Shown piece after piece: positions 1 to 12,039 of a stretch of DNA of 64,000 bases (its first letter is position 1; the number at the start of each line of letters is the position of its first letter). The notes beneath the pieces are model-generated. The model was not told the DNA's origin. It was given only the letters and a program-made list of their open reading frames with translations, and ran no database searches. This DNA is from Dillenia suffruticosa (Eukaryota > Streptophyta > Magnoliopsida > Dilleniales > Dilleniaceae): the NCBI GenBank assembly GCA_033439265.1, contig JAVTVX010000020.1, positions 12,914,001-12,978,000 on the forward strand. Direction: 5' to 3'. The translations under genes were made by a program, and so were the position numbers.

Positions 1-1079
1 GAACTCTTGAATTTTTTATCAAAAGTTCTTTGTAGGTTTTGTCATATCCTGAGAAGTTATTTGTCATATAATCTTTTAACAAACTATTTTTGTAATTGGA
101 GCATTTAACAGAGAAAGAACAAAATTATATACTTTATTAAAAAATTTTCAAATTTAGTTTTTATATCTCCCAAAAGTTATAACCTTTCATTAATTTTCTT
201 AATACCACTCCCAATTTTTCTGGGCACTACACCTTTTATGATATGAGATTGCAGGTAAAGATGCATACCTGCCAAAAGCAATTTGGTGAACTTTCAGATG
301 TTTTCAATTACCGACTAGCTGTCCTTCCCGGAGAAAGTCATGAAATCATGTAGTTTGTATCCCTTGGGCAGTGGCATAGTATCATCAATTTATTGGGGAT
401 ATGGCTTCTTCTATGTTGGTTGCTGAAGAGGTTTTAACTCAAGGCTGATGTGCTTCTTGAACAGCTCCGTGATTAGAATAGGATGCAAAGTTTTTGCGAT
501 GCAACTCCACTCCCTACGCTCAATGTTGCACAGAAACGGAAATGAGAAACAGAAATGAATACGAATCATATAGAAAAATGATATTTTGTAAGAATACAAA
601 AAACGTAAATATGGACAAATGTGTAAATATAAAAAATATAAGAATTTTTATATAAATATTAATTATAAGACAATTAATATAAAAATAAAAATTATAATTA
701 AATAAATACTTAATTAATTAGATATGAAAAATGTGTAATTATAGAAAATATAAGAATTTTTATATAAATATCAATTAATTTAACTTGTTGAAATATTTTG
801 AAAGAGAAATATTTTTGAAACGGAAAAATGCTAGCATCGATAACCTTTCATGCATCATTGCGTACACTTACCAGCGGGACTGCTATTTGCAAAGGTAGTG
901 CCGAATACAGTGTCAGTAGAGTTTGATAAATTGGTATCGAGGTCTGATGTGGTTCTGATACAGCGATCCTTAATAGACGGGTGGCATAGTAATTGGTCAG
1001 CCTCTAAGACAGGTTTCGCTAATATGCTCCATTAATGCTAGGTGAATGAAATGGTTGTGATGTTCCTATAGTCGACATC
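1..1079. other. Unassigned AT-rich left flank
   Basis: I recognise no gene here. Around 254-345 a short stretch follows a pyrimidine/AG boundary and stays open for about 30 codons (…QFGELSDVFNYRLAVLPGESHEIM), which could be a decayed exon of an unknown gene. At 608-675 and 725-780 there are two similar AT-rich blocks sharing a run like ATATAAGAATTTTTATATA, a degenerate local duplication. The rest has no visible structure. Confidence 0.4.
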
Positions 1080-1822
1080 TGTTGTGGAACGAAATTATCT
1101 AGAGTTGGGTTAGTCACGGGAGGTATGTATGGCAATCCTCTATTACTTTGGGGGGTTTGGAGGCTTCTTGGCCTCCATGTGTGTGGGATGTGATGATACA
1201 TAGTCTAAATTATGTGGGGCCCAAACTTATCAAGCGCGTGGCTAGTCAACAGATCTTGTCGGCACTTGCCGACCGCTCCTCTCTCGGTAGCCAACTATCG
1301 GCACTTCAACTGTCGAACCCTAGATTTTCTCGGTGTTCGATATAAATTATTTGATTTGCTAAGAAAATATTCGCTCTCCCTAAAAAGATAGAGAGAACTT
1401 GACGTAAATGGAAAGGAAATCTACAACTGTAACTAATAAGGAAAATAATCTCCATAATGATCTGAACTTTCCAAACGGATAAGATTTTACAACTTTTTCC
1501 TACAATCTGATTCCCCAAAATGTCGGGATACTCTCACAAGAAAAAAGATATATAAGTTTTAATGTGTCTATCGTCCAGGTAAGTCTTCTTGACCCACACA
1601 AAGCACACAAAGCATACAGAGCTCTCTCGCTCTCTTTTTCTTTCGATATTAGTTTATTTCCTTTTGAAAACCGCTCTCTAAGTTACGTATCAGAGCCTAC
1701 CCCACTGAAGCACCCTCCGGTGGTCTTTTTGCAGGTCTCTTTGATCGAGATCACTAAATGGCCAATTCATCCCGTTCGAGTTAACAAAACCATTATCTAT
1801 AGAGTTAAATCCACCTACTACA
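1080..1822 (+). repeat. 5' LTR of the gypsy fossil (left boundary approximate)
   Basis: The right boundary is set by CTACTACA at 1815-1822, directly before the primer-binding phrase. The left boundary is a guess at a TGTTG near 1080. A TATA-like TATATAAG lies at about 1549-1556, which fits a transcription start inside the LTR. No partner LTR was found in the window. Confidence 0.5.
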
Positions 1823-2260
1823 GATTGGCGTTGTCTATGGAAACAGACTAATTTTCTGATCAAATTAGCCCTTACTACTATCTTATTCTTTCCATCATGA
1901 TATCAATCAAAAGAAAAAAGCCAATAATTGGTTTCAATTGTGACGATTTGACTGGAGTTGATATCTACCGAAACGATATGCAAATCATCATTGTAAGAAT
2001 TGGCTCTTATCTTGTCAAAAGGATCTTCGTAGATCAAAGAGCAAAACGCGACATCCTTTTCTAGGATGCCTTTTAGCAGATGGGTTTCATCCCATCTCAA
2101 CTTCAACCCTTCGATCATCCCATTAGAGGGCTCGTCGGTGAATGCATACAACCACAAGACCTTATCTCGCTCCTTGTATCACTAGGAACGCCTCCCTATC
2201 ACACTGCTACCAGAACCACTTTTTATGTAGTAAAACTTCCGTCCCCTCTACAATGTCATC

Positions 2261-5200
2261 TTGGGTAGTCTTAGCCTAAACAGCCTTGAAACACTACCGA
2301 ACACTATACACATGAAAGTCAAATTTAGAATGTCCTTTGGGATCTCGACACTTTATGGAAACCCTGATCAATTAACCATCCCCATTGTGGGAGAAAAAGG
2401 GGAAGTTTTAGCAGTGAACACTATGGAACTCAGAGACAACACGGAGCAACAATTGAAACCTCAATCTGGAGAGGAGGTAATTGAAGTTCCCATCACCGAC
2501 ACGCCCGGTTAGACCGTCCAGGTTGGTGCCAACATACCGACGTCCCTTCATAAGGCAATCATAAATTGTCTGTGATGCCATTTCAAGGTCTTCGCATGGT
2601 CCCTCAAAGACATGCTAAACATTCAGCCTTCGATCATAGTTCACAATCTAACTACAAACGCCAGTCGCAAGCCCGTTAAACAAAAGAAAAGGATGTTCGC
2701 ACTAGAATGCCAACATGCGGTAAAGAATGGGGTTCAAAATCTTCTAATAGCAAGGTTCATCAGAAAGGTAAAATACCTCGAGTGGTTAACTAACGTAGTC
2801 ATAGTGAAAAAAACAAACAGGAAGTGAAAAATGTGCATAGATTTTACTGATCTCAATAAAGTATGTCCAAAAGACAACTATCCACTCCCCAACATCGATA
2901 AGCTGGTCGACAATTCATTTGATCACCAACTCTTGAGTTTCATGGACGCATACTCCAATTACAACCAAATATATATGACCCCCTAAAGATGAGGAAAAAA
3001 ACAAGTTTCATTACGGAATTGATACCTATTGTTACAAAGTCATGTCATTCGTCCTCAAGAACGCCAGGACAATCTTTCAATGTCTGGTCAACAAGATCTT
3101 TATCGAACAACTTGACAGAAATGTGGAGGCCTATGTTGATGACATGCTCGTCAAAAGCTCCAATGCCAACAATCACGTCACAGACTTAGAGAAGACATTC
3201 CACATGCTAAAACGATACAACATGAGGCTGAACCTCGTGAAGTGTACTTTCGAGATCACATTCAGGAAATTTTTGAGCTTTTTAATGACCTACCCGGGAA
3301 TCGAGGTAAATCCGAAGAAAATTCAAATCATACTAGACATGACACCATTGAGGACAGTAAAAGACATGTAATGCCTCACGGGTAGAATTGTAGTCCTAAT
3401 CCGATTCTTGTCTAAATTTAGGGAAATGTATAAACCCTTTTATGATACCTTAAAGAAGTCTTAGAAATTCGTGTAGATACCTGAGTGCCAAGACACATTT
3501 GAAAGACTTAAAGCATATCTCATGTCGTCTCCACTCCTCGGCCAATAGATTCCTGGAGAGAAACTATACATCTACCTTTCTAATTTTGATCATGCGCTCT
3601 GCTTTGTCCTTGTGAGGTAGGAATCTACCGTAAAAAAATCGATACACTATGTTAGTCGCATACTTCATGAGTTCAAGATGAACTACAGACCCATAAAAAA
3701 AATAGTTTTTGTTTTGGTTATCACCGTCAGACATTTCTGGCCTTACTTCCAAACCCACACCACTGTGATGCTGACCAACCAGCCCCTGAAGCAGATCATA
3801 CGAAAGACATATACCTCCAAACGACTCATCAAGTAAGTATCGAACTAGATGAATTTGACATTGAATATCAACCGAGACCGGCTATTAAGAGCTAAACTCT
3901 CGCAAACTTTATCCTCGAGTATACATTCCCGACATCTATCAAGCAACTCCTTGATGATGACAAATAAGAACACTCACAACCCAAATGGACCATCCATGTT
4001 AACGGTTCATCTAATTCTTAAGAAATAGTATCGGACTCATCCTAGTAGGGCTAGATAGTTTTAAAACTGAATACGCGATCTATTTTGACTTCCGAGCGAA
4101 CCAAGCTAAATACGAAACTTTTCTAACTGGATTGTGGATCGCAGCGTCATTAGGGGCCCTAAGCGTACGGGTCTTTATCGATAGCCAATTAGTCGTCAAG
4201 TGGATCGAGGGGGTCTACGGGACTAAATAGCCAACAATGGCGATGTATCTATCCAAAACACACCAAACGATGGACAAATTCGACATAGTGGACATACAAT
4301 AAATCTTAGCCTGAGAATGCACAAGCCAATACACTCTCAAAGTTAGCTAGCTTTGACTCAGTGGTGACCGCCATAGCCTCTACACAGAGAGCCTACCATA
4401 CCCCAGTATCAAAGAGCCAGAACAGGTCTTGTTGCGAATAGCACACCAAGTTGGAAAGACCACATAGAATCCTATATGAAGCACGAGCAACTACCGAGTT
4501 GTGAACCTAGCAAGTTGAGGCACAAGGTCACCCATTATGCTATCATTAACGGTGACCTCTACAAGAAGTCCTACACCCATCCATATCTGAAGTGTCTGAC
4601 ACCCGAAAAAGGGAACTACGACATTAGAGAAATCCACGTGAGAATATGCAGCAATCACTTGACTACCCAAAATCTGGCAAATAAATTCGATAAGGTTACT
4701 ACTGGCCAACCATAAAAATCGATGTAGATGACTACGTAAAAAAATGCAACAGGTGTTAGCACTTTTCGTCGGTGCCACGCCAACACTCCACAAAGTTTTG
4801 CCCAATAGCCAGTCTATGGTCATTATGCTATCACTAACGGGGAATGGACATCCTAAGATCGTTCCCCTAGTGACCGAATAGTGAAAGCTCTTAATCGTGA
4901 CTGTAAACTATTTCACAAAATGGATGGAAGCCGAACCATTAACCCAAATCACTACAGGCAAGATACAACACTTTGTGTGACCATCCATCATCACCAGATT
5001 CAGCATACCTCACATCTTAATCACAAACAATGACAAGCAATTTGACAACAGAAACTTTCAAGACTTCTGCAGTAGGTTGGAGATCCAATACTGCTTTAAT
5101 TCTATCACCTACCCGCAAACAAATGGTCTTGTAAAGATAACCAATTGAATGATCCTACAAGGGCTAAAAGCCATGCTAGACGAAGTCAAAAACCGCTAGG

Positions 5201-5650
5201 TAGACAAACTCTATAATATCCTCTAGGCTTATCGAACGACATCTTGAAAGGCAACAGGGGAGACACCATCAGTCTAACATATGGTTGCAAGGCGATAATA
5301 CTAGATGAAATTAGAATTCACTCACTAAGGGTAGACCAATACAAAGAAGAGCAGAATGAATCCATGCTGTGCGAACGCTTAGACCTACTTCCCAAGCCTA
5401 GGGAAACCGCCTCCATTCGAATGGCCACTTATCAATAGCAGACGACAAGGTATTACAACCGACATGCCAGAACCAGAATGTTCAAACCAAATGACTTGAT
5501 ACTTAAGAAAGAGGAAGCCACCAGCCAACCCCAACCAAGGGGCAAGGTAGTGCCCAATTGGGAAGATACTTACAAGATACGCTCAGAAGTTCACCCTTAT
5601 ACTTATCTTCTCGACCATCTAAACAACTCGACCATACCAAGAGCGTGAAA
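2261..5650 (+). pseudogene. Gypsy pol remnants (protease, RT, RNase H, integrase)
   Basis: The protease-RT spacer is recognisable (HMKVKFRMSFG…YGN near 2.31 kb). RT shows FTDLNKVCPKDNYPLPNID near 2.84 kb, MDAYSNYNQI near 2.94 kb and the AYVDDMLVKS active-site box near 3.13 kb. RNase H and integrase follow, with phrases such as NGLVKITN-like near 5.12 kb in the integrase core. The order RT-RNase H-integrase is diagnostic of Ty3/gypsy, and the wording is closest to the Tat group. The region is a fossil with many interruptions and is not expected to give a protein. Confidence 0.8.
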
Positions 5651-5814
5651 CTCTAAGAAGCTGTGCATTTATTATCAATGAGGATCAATGCTCTATCGAA
5701 CAAACACATCTTGTTCCGCACATAAATGAACGATCAGGTAAAACCCCTATGGTCCTCTATCTTGCTGTGCTAACCTATCAATATGCTCTTGTGATTCCCA
5801 GGATGTGCCATTGG

Positions 5815-6185
5815 CAAGGGATCTATATCCCCAATTGGGAAAATATCGTCTCATCCTCTCGAACGGAGTTTATTGGGATCTATATTCCCGAGTATGTAAA
5901 TATCATTCTGTCCTCCCGAATGGAGTTTATTGTTGAGATCTATCTTCCCGAATGGGCAAATATCGCTCCGTCCTCCTAAATAGAATCCAAATGGGCTAAT
6001 ATCGCTCTGTCCCCCCGAATGGAGTCCATTGTTGGGATCGATCTCCCCGAATGGACAAACGTCACCCAATCCTCCCGAATAGAGTCTATAGTTGGGATTT
6101 ATCTCCCCGAATGAAAAAATATTGCCCAGTCCTTCCAAACATAATCTATCATTGGAATCCATCTCACTGAATGGGTAGGTGTCAC
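5815..6185 (+). repeat. About six tandem copies of a ~60-bp unit in the gypsy 3' region
   Basis: Each unit carries GGGATCTAT, CCCCGAATGG and GTCCTCCCGAATGGAGT in the same order, with one shortened copy near 5985. Tat-group elements such as Ogre and Retand are known to carry tandem subrepeats between integrase and the 3' LTR, and these can seed satellite DNA. The units differ at many positions, so the array is old. Confidence 0.8.
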
Positions 6186-7050
6186 CCTGTCTAACAAATG
6201 ACTATGTTAAAGAATGAATATCCTGAACAAGATGTACATGGCCTTCTCACTTGGTTAAGCTCTCAAATGAATAGAACCACATACTCAAGTGAACTCACTC
6301 CCTCTGTCAAAGATTACATGAAAGACGAAAGAATGACGTCGTCCCACAAGAAAGCTAGCTGACCATGAAGCCTCCTATCCGTAAGATTCTATCGATTAAG
6401 TCATTTACTCAACGTTCTAGTGCTCATCATACACAAATTGTTAACGATGAGATGATCATTTAAAAGCAAAATCAACAAGTAACAAAAAACTTTACTTTTA
6501 TTTTAATACGATGAACACATATTAAGATACCTAGTTGGATACAATGTGAAAAGAATTTACAAGTTTTTACATTGGACCAAGTTACATCGAAATAAATACA
6601 TGAGAAATCTATAGTAGAAAGTTAACCGAGAACCGGAGGAAGCTCCACAACTCATTGACGATTGCACGACTGGGACAAGAAGACCATAGATGCCTCCATA
6701 GACTGTCGAACCATTTTTGAGTGCTGGAGTTGTGGAGGGTAAAAACTGCAAACCCTTTCCGGCCTATTGGAAAGGATTTTGAGAAAGTAGGAATTGACTA
6801 AAAAAGAGACCGAAAGGATATATCATGTTTCAAACCCTCTATCTTGCCCAAGTCTCTCACCGACTTCCAACTCCTCTTATCGCATGACTTGACAGAGCGC
6901 TAAGAAGTCTTTCAGACACCCTTTGCTACACTAAGCGACCAGTCAATGGTTCTAACCTTGGGAAAAGAGTTTGATCTTGGGAAGAGAGTTTGACAATGAA
7001 AACAACAAAAAGAGACAAAACACTGCAATGGCATCGCTCATTGATCTCGC

Positions 7051-9794
7051 CATACCATTTTCCATGATCTCATAATGAAGTATTCTTTAGCTGAACTAAC
7101 ACAAGTTACTGGATTTAACTTAGAAAGTTACAGAAAATTGCAGGTCACAGTTGATTTTTAAGTTCTAGGTTTGCTTGAAAATTAATATACTCAGAACTGA
7201 ACTTTTCAAAGTTTATCACATATTGCAATTGCAAAGTACACTTCATTTAAAGTTGAGCTAGTCAAGTACAACAGCAGCACCTTATTCATGGAGAGAATAT
7301 TTGGTCTCCTAACTTGGAATCTAAGATGGTTCCACTTATCTGGTTCAGTAATTTCTACCCATCCCCGGGGTGCATAATGTTTGGGTTAGGTAAGCAAGAA
7401 TCCTGCCCAATGCTCAGGTGTACTTTGAAAAAAATAAAAAATAAAAATCTTTAACCTTAATTTGCAGTAAAGAGAAGTACCATATCAAAAGTTCAAACAT
7501 TATGCACAAGAAACTTCCACTTTAAGAGCAATAATTCATAGACAGTCATCATAGTGTACAACAAGGAGTTCTCAGGGAGTGATACCAACGGGCACTATTT
7601 GATAAGCTGAAAATTTAGCTCTACATGATGTGCAAGTTGAGATGCTTAAGTTTCTAAAAGAGTAAAATCATGAATATGCAACAAAAAAGGATTACAAGAA
7701 AATTCAGCCATTTACAGTTTTCAGCAACATATCTAAAGTTTTCAGCATCCATGAACAGGGTGGCAGAAAAAGTCGTGAACCTTTGCACCACTTTAAATAT
7801 TGAGGATTGGCATTTTGTAACTGTACATTAATAAGCAGTCATAAATCGAAAAAATTCAGCAACAATCCAATTTCATGTAACTTTTTATTCTGAACACTTG
7901 TTAATATCCAAAAACTATCAGGCATTGTAAATTATTTTATCAGGGTTACCTCTAAGGGGGTTAAGGGGCATTTCCCATTCAGTAATGGATTCTTCCTCAT
8001 AATGTAGTACAGTTTATTTTCCATAACCTACATGGTGGACAATTGAACTCCAGAGGATATCAGCGCACTTGAGAAAATATGCTAGTGTGCTTTAACAGCA
8101 TGAACTCTTGAAGAACACTAAATGTAAAATCGCATACCAATACTTCCAAAAGATCCATAAACCCATCAAAATTCTTAAGGATTCAGTGGACAATTTGGTG
8201 TTCATAACTTCATAAACTAGGTCAACTTCTCAACTGCATGATGAACAGGGGCATAAAAATATGTGAGAGAGAGAGAGAAAGAGAAAGAGAGAGAGAGAGA
8301 TGAAAGAGAGACAATGATGTTTATTGTGTTCCATACCAACCGTTAGTAAAAGTATATTTATCATAACATCTAAAAAATAGAAAATAAGAATGAAAAGTAC
8401 AGTAACATATCGTGTCGGTCATACAAAAACCAGTAAACAATATGTTTCTACACTAAAACAAGGTAGCAAGTATGAAACAAATCCTGCTTTAAGCATGCTC
8501 TCCTTAAGACAAGGACTCCAACCAAGGTGTGATTTTGGATGCCACACATTCATCAACTGCATCATTTTCATGTAATTATGTTGCAAATCAATACATCTAT
8601 CATTGCCAATAAATGAAAGGGGAAAAGGATCACAAAATTCTCTTAACCAAATAGGAGTTTGTATTCAATATGAGCTTGAGGAATCTCCTTGGTCAATGTT
8701 TGAGCACATTGAAAAAGACCGTTTGGCTAATTGGAATATGGATTACATGCCAAAGAAAAAGGTGGAATTTATCACAAAGAAAGAGTAAGCAGATACTAGA
8801 TAGGATAATGGATCCCTACGGTAAAAGGAAACAGTGGCAGCTAGGGAAGTATTTCATGCCAATCATGCAGTCCCTAGGAGAACCGCCTTAAAAACTCCCA
8901 AGTATGAACACTAAAAAGATGCATAGAATAATAATTCTGTTTTCTTGTTAAAATCCTTGAATGCCTTACCATCCAAAATGCACTAAATTACTGAGAATAA
9001 TGCACATAGCCATAACCCCTCAGCCTCCTCCCAAGAGCAATTGACATATTGTTTTGACAAGGTTCAAGGGATCAAAAGTTTTTACTAAAGCGCATGAAAC
9101 TAAGGATTTGTTTATCAAATTCATGATAAAATTCTATTGGCCATATCTATAGTCTTTTCTTTAAGCAACCAAATAATGACGATTTTTCACTGATTTCAAA
9201 ATTAGAGCTCATGTCCCATACCAGATCGGAATTTGGCAGCAACCGCTAGTTGGAATGACAAGTAAAGACAGGGATAATGAGACTATGAGTCTGCTTACTT
9301 ATAAAGAGTAGTACTTAAGTTATTGTAGTAAAATCTATACAATCAAGTCCATCCTCTTTCTCTCTACTTCGACCCACCAACATAACGCATGCTGGACACT
9401 TTTAGCAGTTAGCAAAGAAATAATTCCTGGACAAATTTCAAGAACTCCAGAAGTATGTACATCAAAATTATTGACACTATGAGATCGTTGTATTGTTTAA
9501 TATATTTGTAAGTTTCTTATTCAGGAGTTAATCTCGATAATTGTGAATTTGAATTATATAAATTGCTAATTTGCTAATTTTGTAATGATTATAGGAAAAA
9601 ATCGATGACAATTTTACCAATCGTAAGTTATTTATTGCTGTGCCCTAACCATGCTATGCCCTATCCTTTGGAAATTTGTCACGTCGCCATGTTTATCTCC
9701 ATGACAAGACTCCATAAGACCAAAAGTTAAACAAACTAGTCAAATTCCTGGCTCAAAGATGCAATTTCTCCAAATGGTCTCTTAAGTCCTAACT
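7051..9794. other. Unassigned DNA with a (GA)n microsatellite
   Basis: No gene is recognised. A purine run of GA repeats lies at about 8262-8311. A short open stretch at 8603-8788 (plus strand, 61 codons, …ESPWSMFEHIEKDRLANWNMDYMPKKK…) has protein-like composition, but I cannot place it in a family. The rest could be intron or downstream DNA of the minus-strand host gene whose first exon lies at 10.9-11.2 kb, but I found no later exon of it. Confidence 0.35.
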
Positions 9795-10372
9795 TGTTTT
9801 TGGGGATGTAAACCTGGGGGGTTGATTTTGCCTCCGCCACCTCCACATGTTAAAAATTCCTCCATACCTGCTTCCATCCTCTTTATGGAACTTTTACCCC
9901 TGCCTCCCAACCCCCCGCCCCACCCTACAATAGGAAGTGCACCCTCACCCCTCCTCCTCCACAAATGCCAAGGGCCCCACCATACCCAAAAAAAAATAAA
10001 TAAATAAATAAATAAAAAACTTGCAAAGCCTAAAAACTTGGAAAAGGTTTCACTTATTTAGATTCCTAAAATTAAAAAGAATGATTTGTGGCAAAATTTT
10101 AATTACTAAATAAGCATAAAGATAATTGATAGAAAAAGAACACTAATTAATTGAAAAATATGTGTATCATACATTTAAATTATATCTTAAAAATGAATGC
10201 ATGGAGGGTAAACATAGTGGGGTAACCATGTGTCCATACCTGTCCCTTGCAGACAAGGGGGCTTAAAATTGATATAAATTCCTGCCCCTTCTCCCCTTAC
10301 CTGCACTTATTCACCTCTGACAAGGTGGAGGTGGGAAGATTACCCGAATACCCGCCCCATTGGCATTCCTAC
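9795..10372. mobile_element. Possible MITE with G/C-run ends (hAT-like?)
   Basis: The left side carries GGGGATGTAAACCTGGGGGG and C-rich runs. The right side ends in ATACCCGCCCCATTGGCATT followed by CCTA. Read outside-in, the two ends are loosely complementary (GG[GA]ATG…AATGGGGCGGG type). Small plant elements with such C/G-run ends are common. The inverted repeat is imperfect and no target duplication could be fixed, so this is tentative. Confidence 0.3.
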
Positions 10373-10885
10373 TTATTTTCCTTCAGAGAAATGGAAGCAT
10401 ATGAGTTGATTAGGTAGTTATGACATCCGGACCCAACTTCAGATAAGCATGGGGACGAGGCTATGAACATGGCATTAAATGGAGAGTTTCTCGCCAGAAT
10501 GGTGGAAAAGGAGGTTCTTTAAGATCTTTCCCAAACAGGGATGAAGCACTGGGACGAGGCTATGTCACCCAATGCAGATTAATTAGGTAAATAGTACACC
10601 AAAAATTTGATACAGTCTAATGAATACCCCCAAGAAGATTAAATTAAACATGTTCCCTCACAAACTCTTCATGCGCAATTGTTTATTGCCGATTGGAGTT
10701 CACAACATTGCTCTGTTTAAGCTTCTAAAATAGAGCACTTTTGGAAGCTAATCTTAATTATCTGCGAAAGCAGTAACCTTAATTTCTAGACAATTTAGCA
10801 GAACCCCAACTCAAACACCATAAGATAAGTTTCTTATCAGGCAAATTCAATGCAAGAAATGCATGGAGTGGGGGGGGGAGAGCAG
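10373..10885. other. Unassigned stretch between MITE-like sequence and host exon
   Basis: If the minus-strand host gene was ever complete, this would be its first intron. A short local duplication around 10449-10465 and 10551-10565 shares GGGGACGAGGCTATG / TGGGACGAGGCTATG. No exon is recognisable. Confidence 0.3.
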
Positions 10886-11171
10886 AGTTACCGCATTAGA
10901 GACAGAACCGGGCTCAGCCTGCATATAAGGCCAGAGCCTCTCAAAAACTTGAGGACTCCGTTACACAGACCCCGGCGAGGGTTTCTCGTCGACCACCACC
11001 ACCACCGACACGTGTATCAAAGCTTAAAGAACTCATATACAACAACATTACGGAAATGTACAACAAAGGAGCAAAAAGAAGCACTCCTTTCCTCCTAAAC
11101 ATGGCAGACAACCTCACCCAAACCAATCGTTCGACGAAATTCTCCGACCTGAAAGTGAATGTGGCAGACAT
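10886..11171 (-). pseudogene. First exon of a probable O-fucosyltransferase-like type II membrane protein, decayed
   Basis: Read on the minus strand, an ATG at 11171 (or a second at 11099) opens a short N-terminus with one hydrophobic segment, GVLLFAPLLYISVMLLYM, typical of a type II Golgi protein. About 20 residues later another frame continues with PGSV, a stop, then RSPQVFERLWPYMQAEPGSVSNA and a good splice donor (GCG|GTAACT, exon end near 10892). From memory, the phrase VYRSPxVFxxLWPxMxAE occurs in plant O-fucosyltransferase family (GT106-like) proteins just behind the membrane anchor; that assignment is inference. A frameshift after the glycine run and the TAC-to-TAA change in VYRSP show the copy is broken. 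No later exons were found downstream, and MULE copy A begins about 160 bp upstream, inside the likely promoter or 5' UTR. Confidence 0.45.
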
Positions 11172-12039
11172 TTTGCTTCGACCATGGCGGAACCGCGGAG
11201 ACTACGGTGGCGAACTAAGGCCGTTAGTTTGGCCTCCTCCACCGGTGCCGAGCCTAGTGTAACCGTGCATTGAAAGGTGAAATTGAAACCCTAGAAGAAG
11301 ACGCGGGAGCTTTGTTCGGAAATAACCGTTTTTTTTTTTTGTATTTTAAAACCTCGAAAATATTTCAAAAATAATTCTAATCTTGAAAACTCGATATATT
11401 TTAAAAATAAGGCATATAAGTCTTTAAAACTCGATATGGAAGTGTCTTTCATCAGCACAACATTTTAAAAATACTATACTCATTCTAGATTTACAAATTT
11501 TTTAATCAATATTTACAATCTACAAAATATTTATCACAGCCAAATTTAAAAACAACACAATCAAATTTCAAAATAATACAACCAAATTTCTCAACAATAT
11601 AAGCTTAACATATCAGAATACAGCAAATCCAAAAAAACAAACAAATCAAATAAATTATAATTAAGAGAAGATATTTTAAAAAATTTTCATTAATTTAAAG
11701 AAATGTACATAGTATAGAAGATAAATTTTAACGTTGTCTTCTTCTCCTAGTATACTATCTAACACCTAAATTTGCTATAGTATCTACACAATTATCGCGA
11801 GATATTAAACCCAGATCATTTATCTATGTGATCTGGGAGGGGGTTACATCCTGCTGGTGGGGTTAGAAAAAATGGGTGGGGACATTGATACACTAGTGGT
11901 GTATCATCTCTCTCAACTTATGACAGTCCCTCATTCATATAAGTATCAGGACAATCTCCTCTCTGAGGAGCCCCCGAAGTGAAAACCTAAGAAAAATCAT
12001 CAAACACAGGTATGTAGAAAGATGAAAACTTACTGTGTC

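Larger units (their letters stand above)
1080..7050 (+). mobile_element. Ty3/gypsy LTR retrotransposon fossil (Tat-like), internally deleted
   Basis: Seen: a probable 5' LTR (about 1080-1822) followed at once by the phrase TTGGCGTTGTCTATGG, which resembles the primer-binding-site region of plant Tat-type gypsy elements. Protease/reverse transcriptase remnants (about 2.28-3.4 kb), RNase H (about 3.6-4.4 kb) and integrase (about 4.45-5.45 kb) follow in the order expected for Ty3/gypsy. A 60-bp tandem repeat (5815-6185) and a long untranslated tail come next. The usual gag region is essentially missing and no 3' LTR was found, so the right end is uncertain. The element is clearly broken, with roughly a dozen or more interruptions. 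Without a second LTR it cannot be dated, but the degree of decay suggests it is among the oldest elements in the window. Confidence 0.8.

Noticed and set aside
1564-1851. 95-codon frame across the gypsy LTR end
   Set aside because: It spans the LTR and primer-binding region, has no domain, and is explained by the element's non-coding DNA.
8603-8891. Possible small host gene (…ESPWSMFEHIEKDRLANW…)
   Set aside because: Protein-like composition over ~60 codons, but no recognised family, no clear splice sites and no neighbouring exons. It is noted only within the unassigned stretch.
9782-10007. Short Pro/Gly-rich frames on both strands
   Set aside because: Both arise from C- and G-runs in a MITE-like stretch, with no protein-like pattern.
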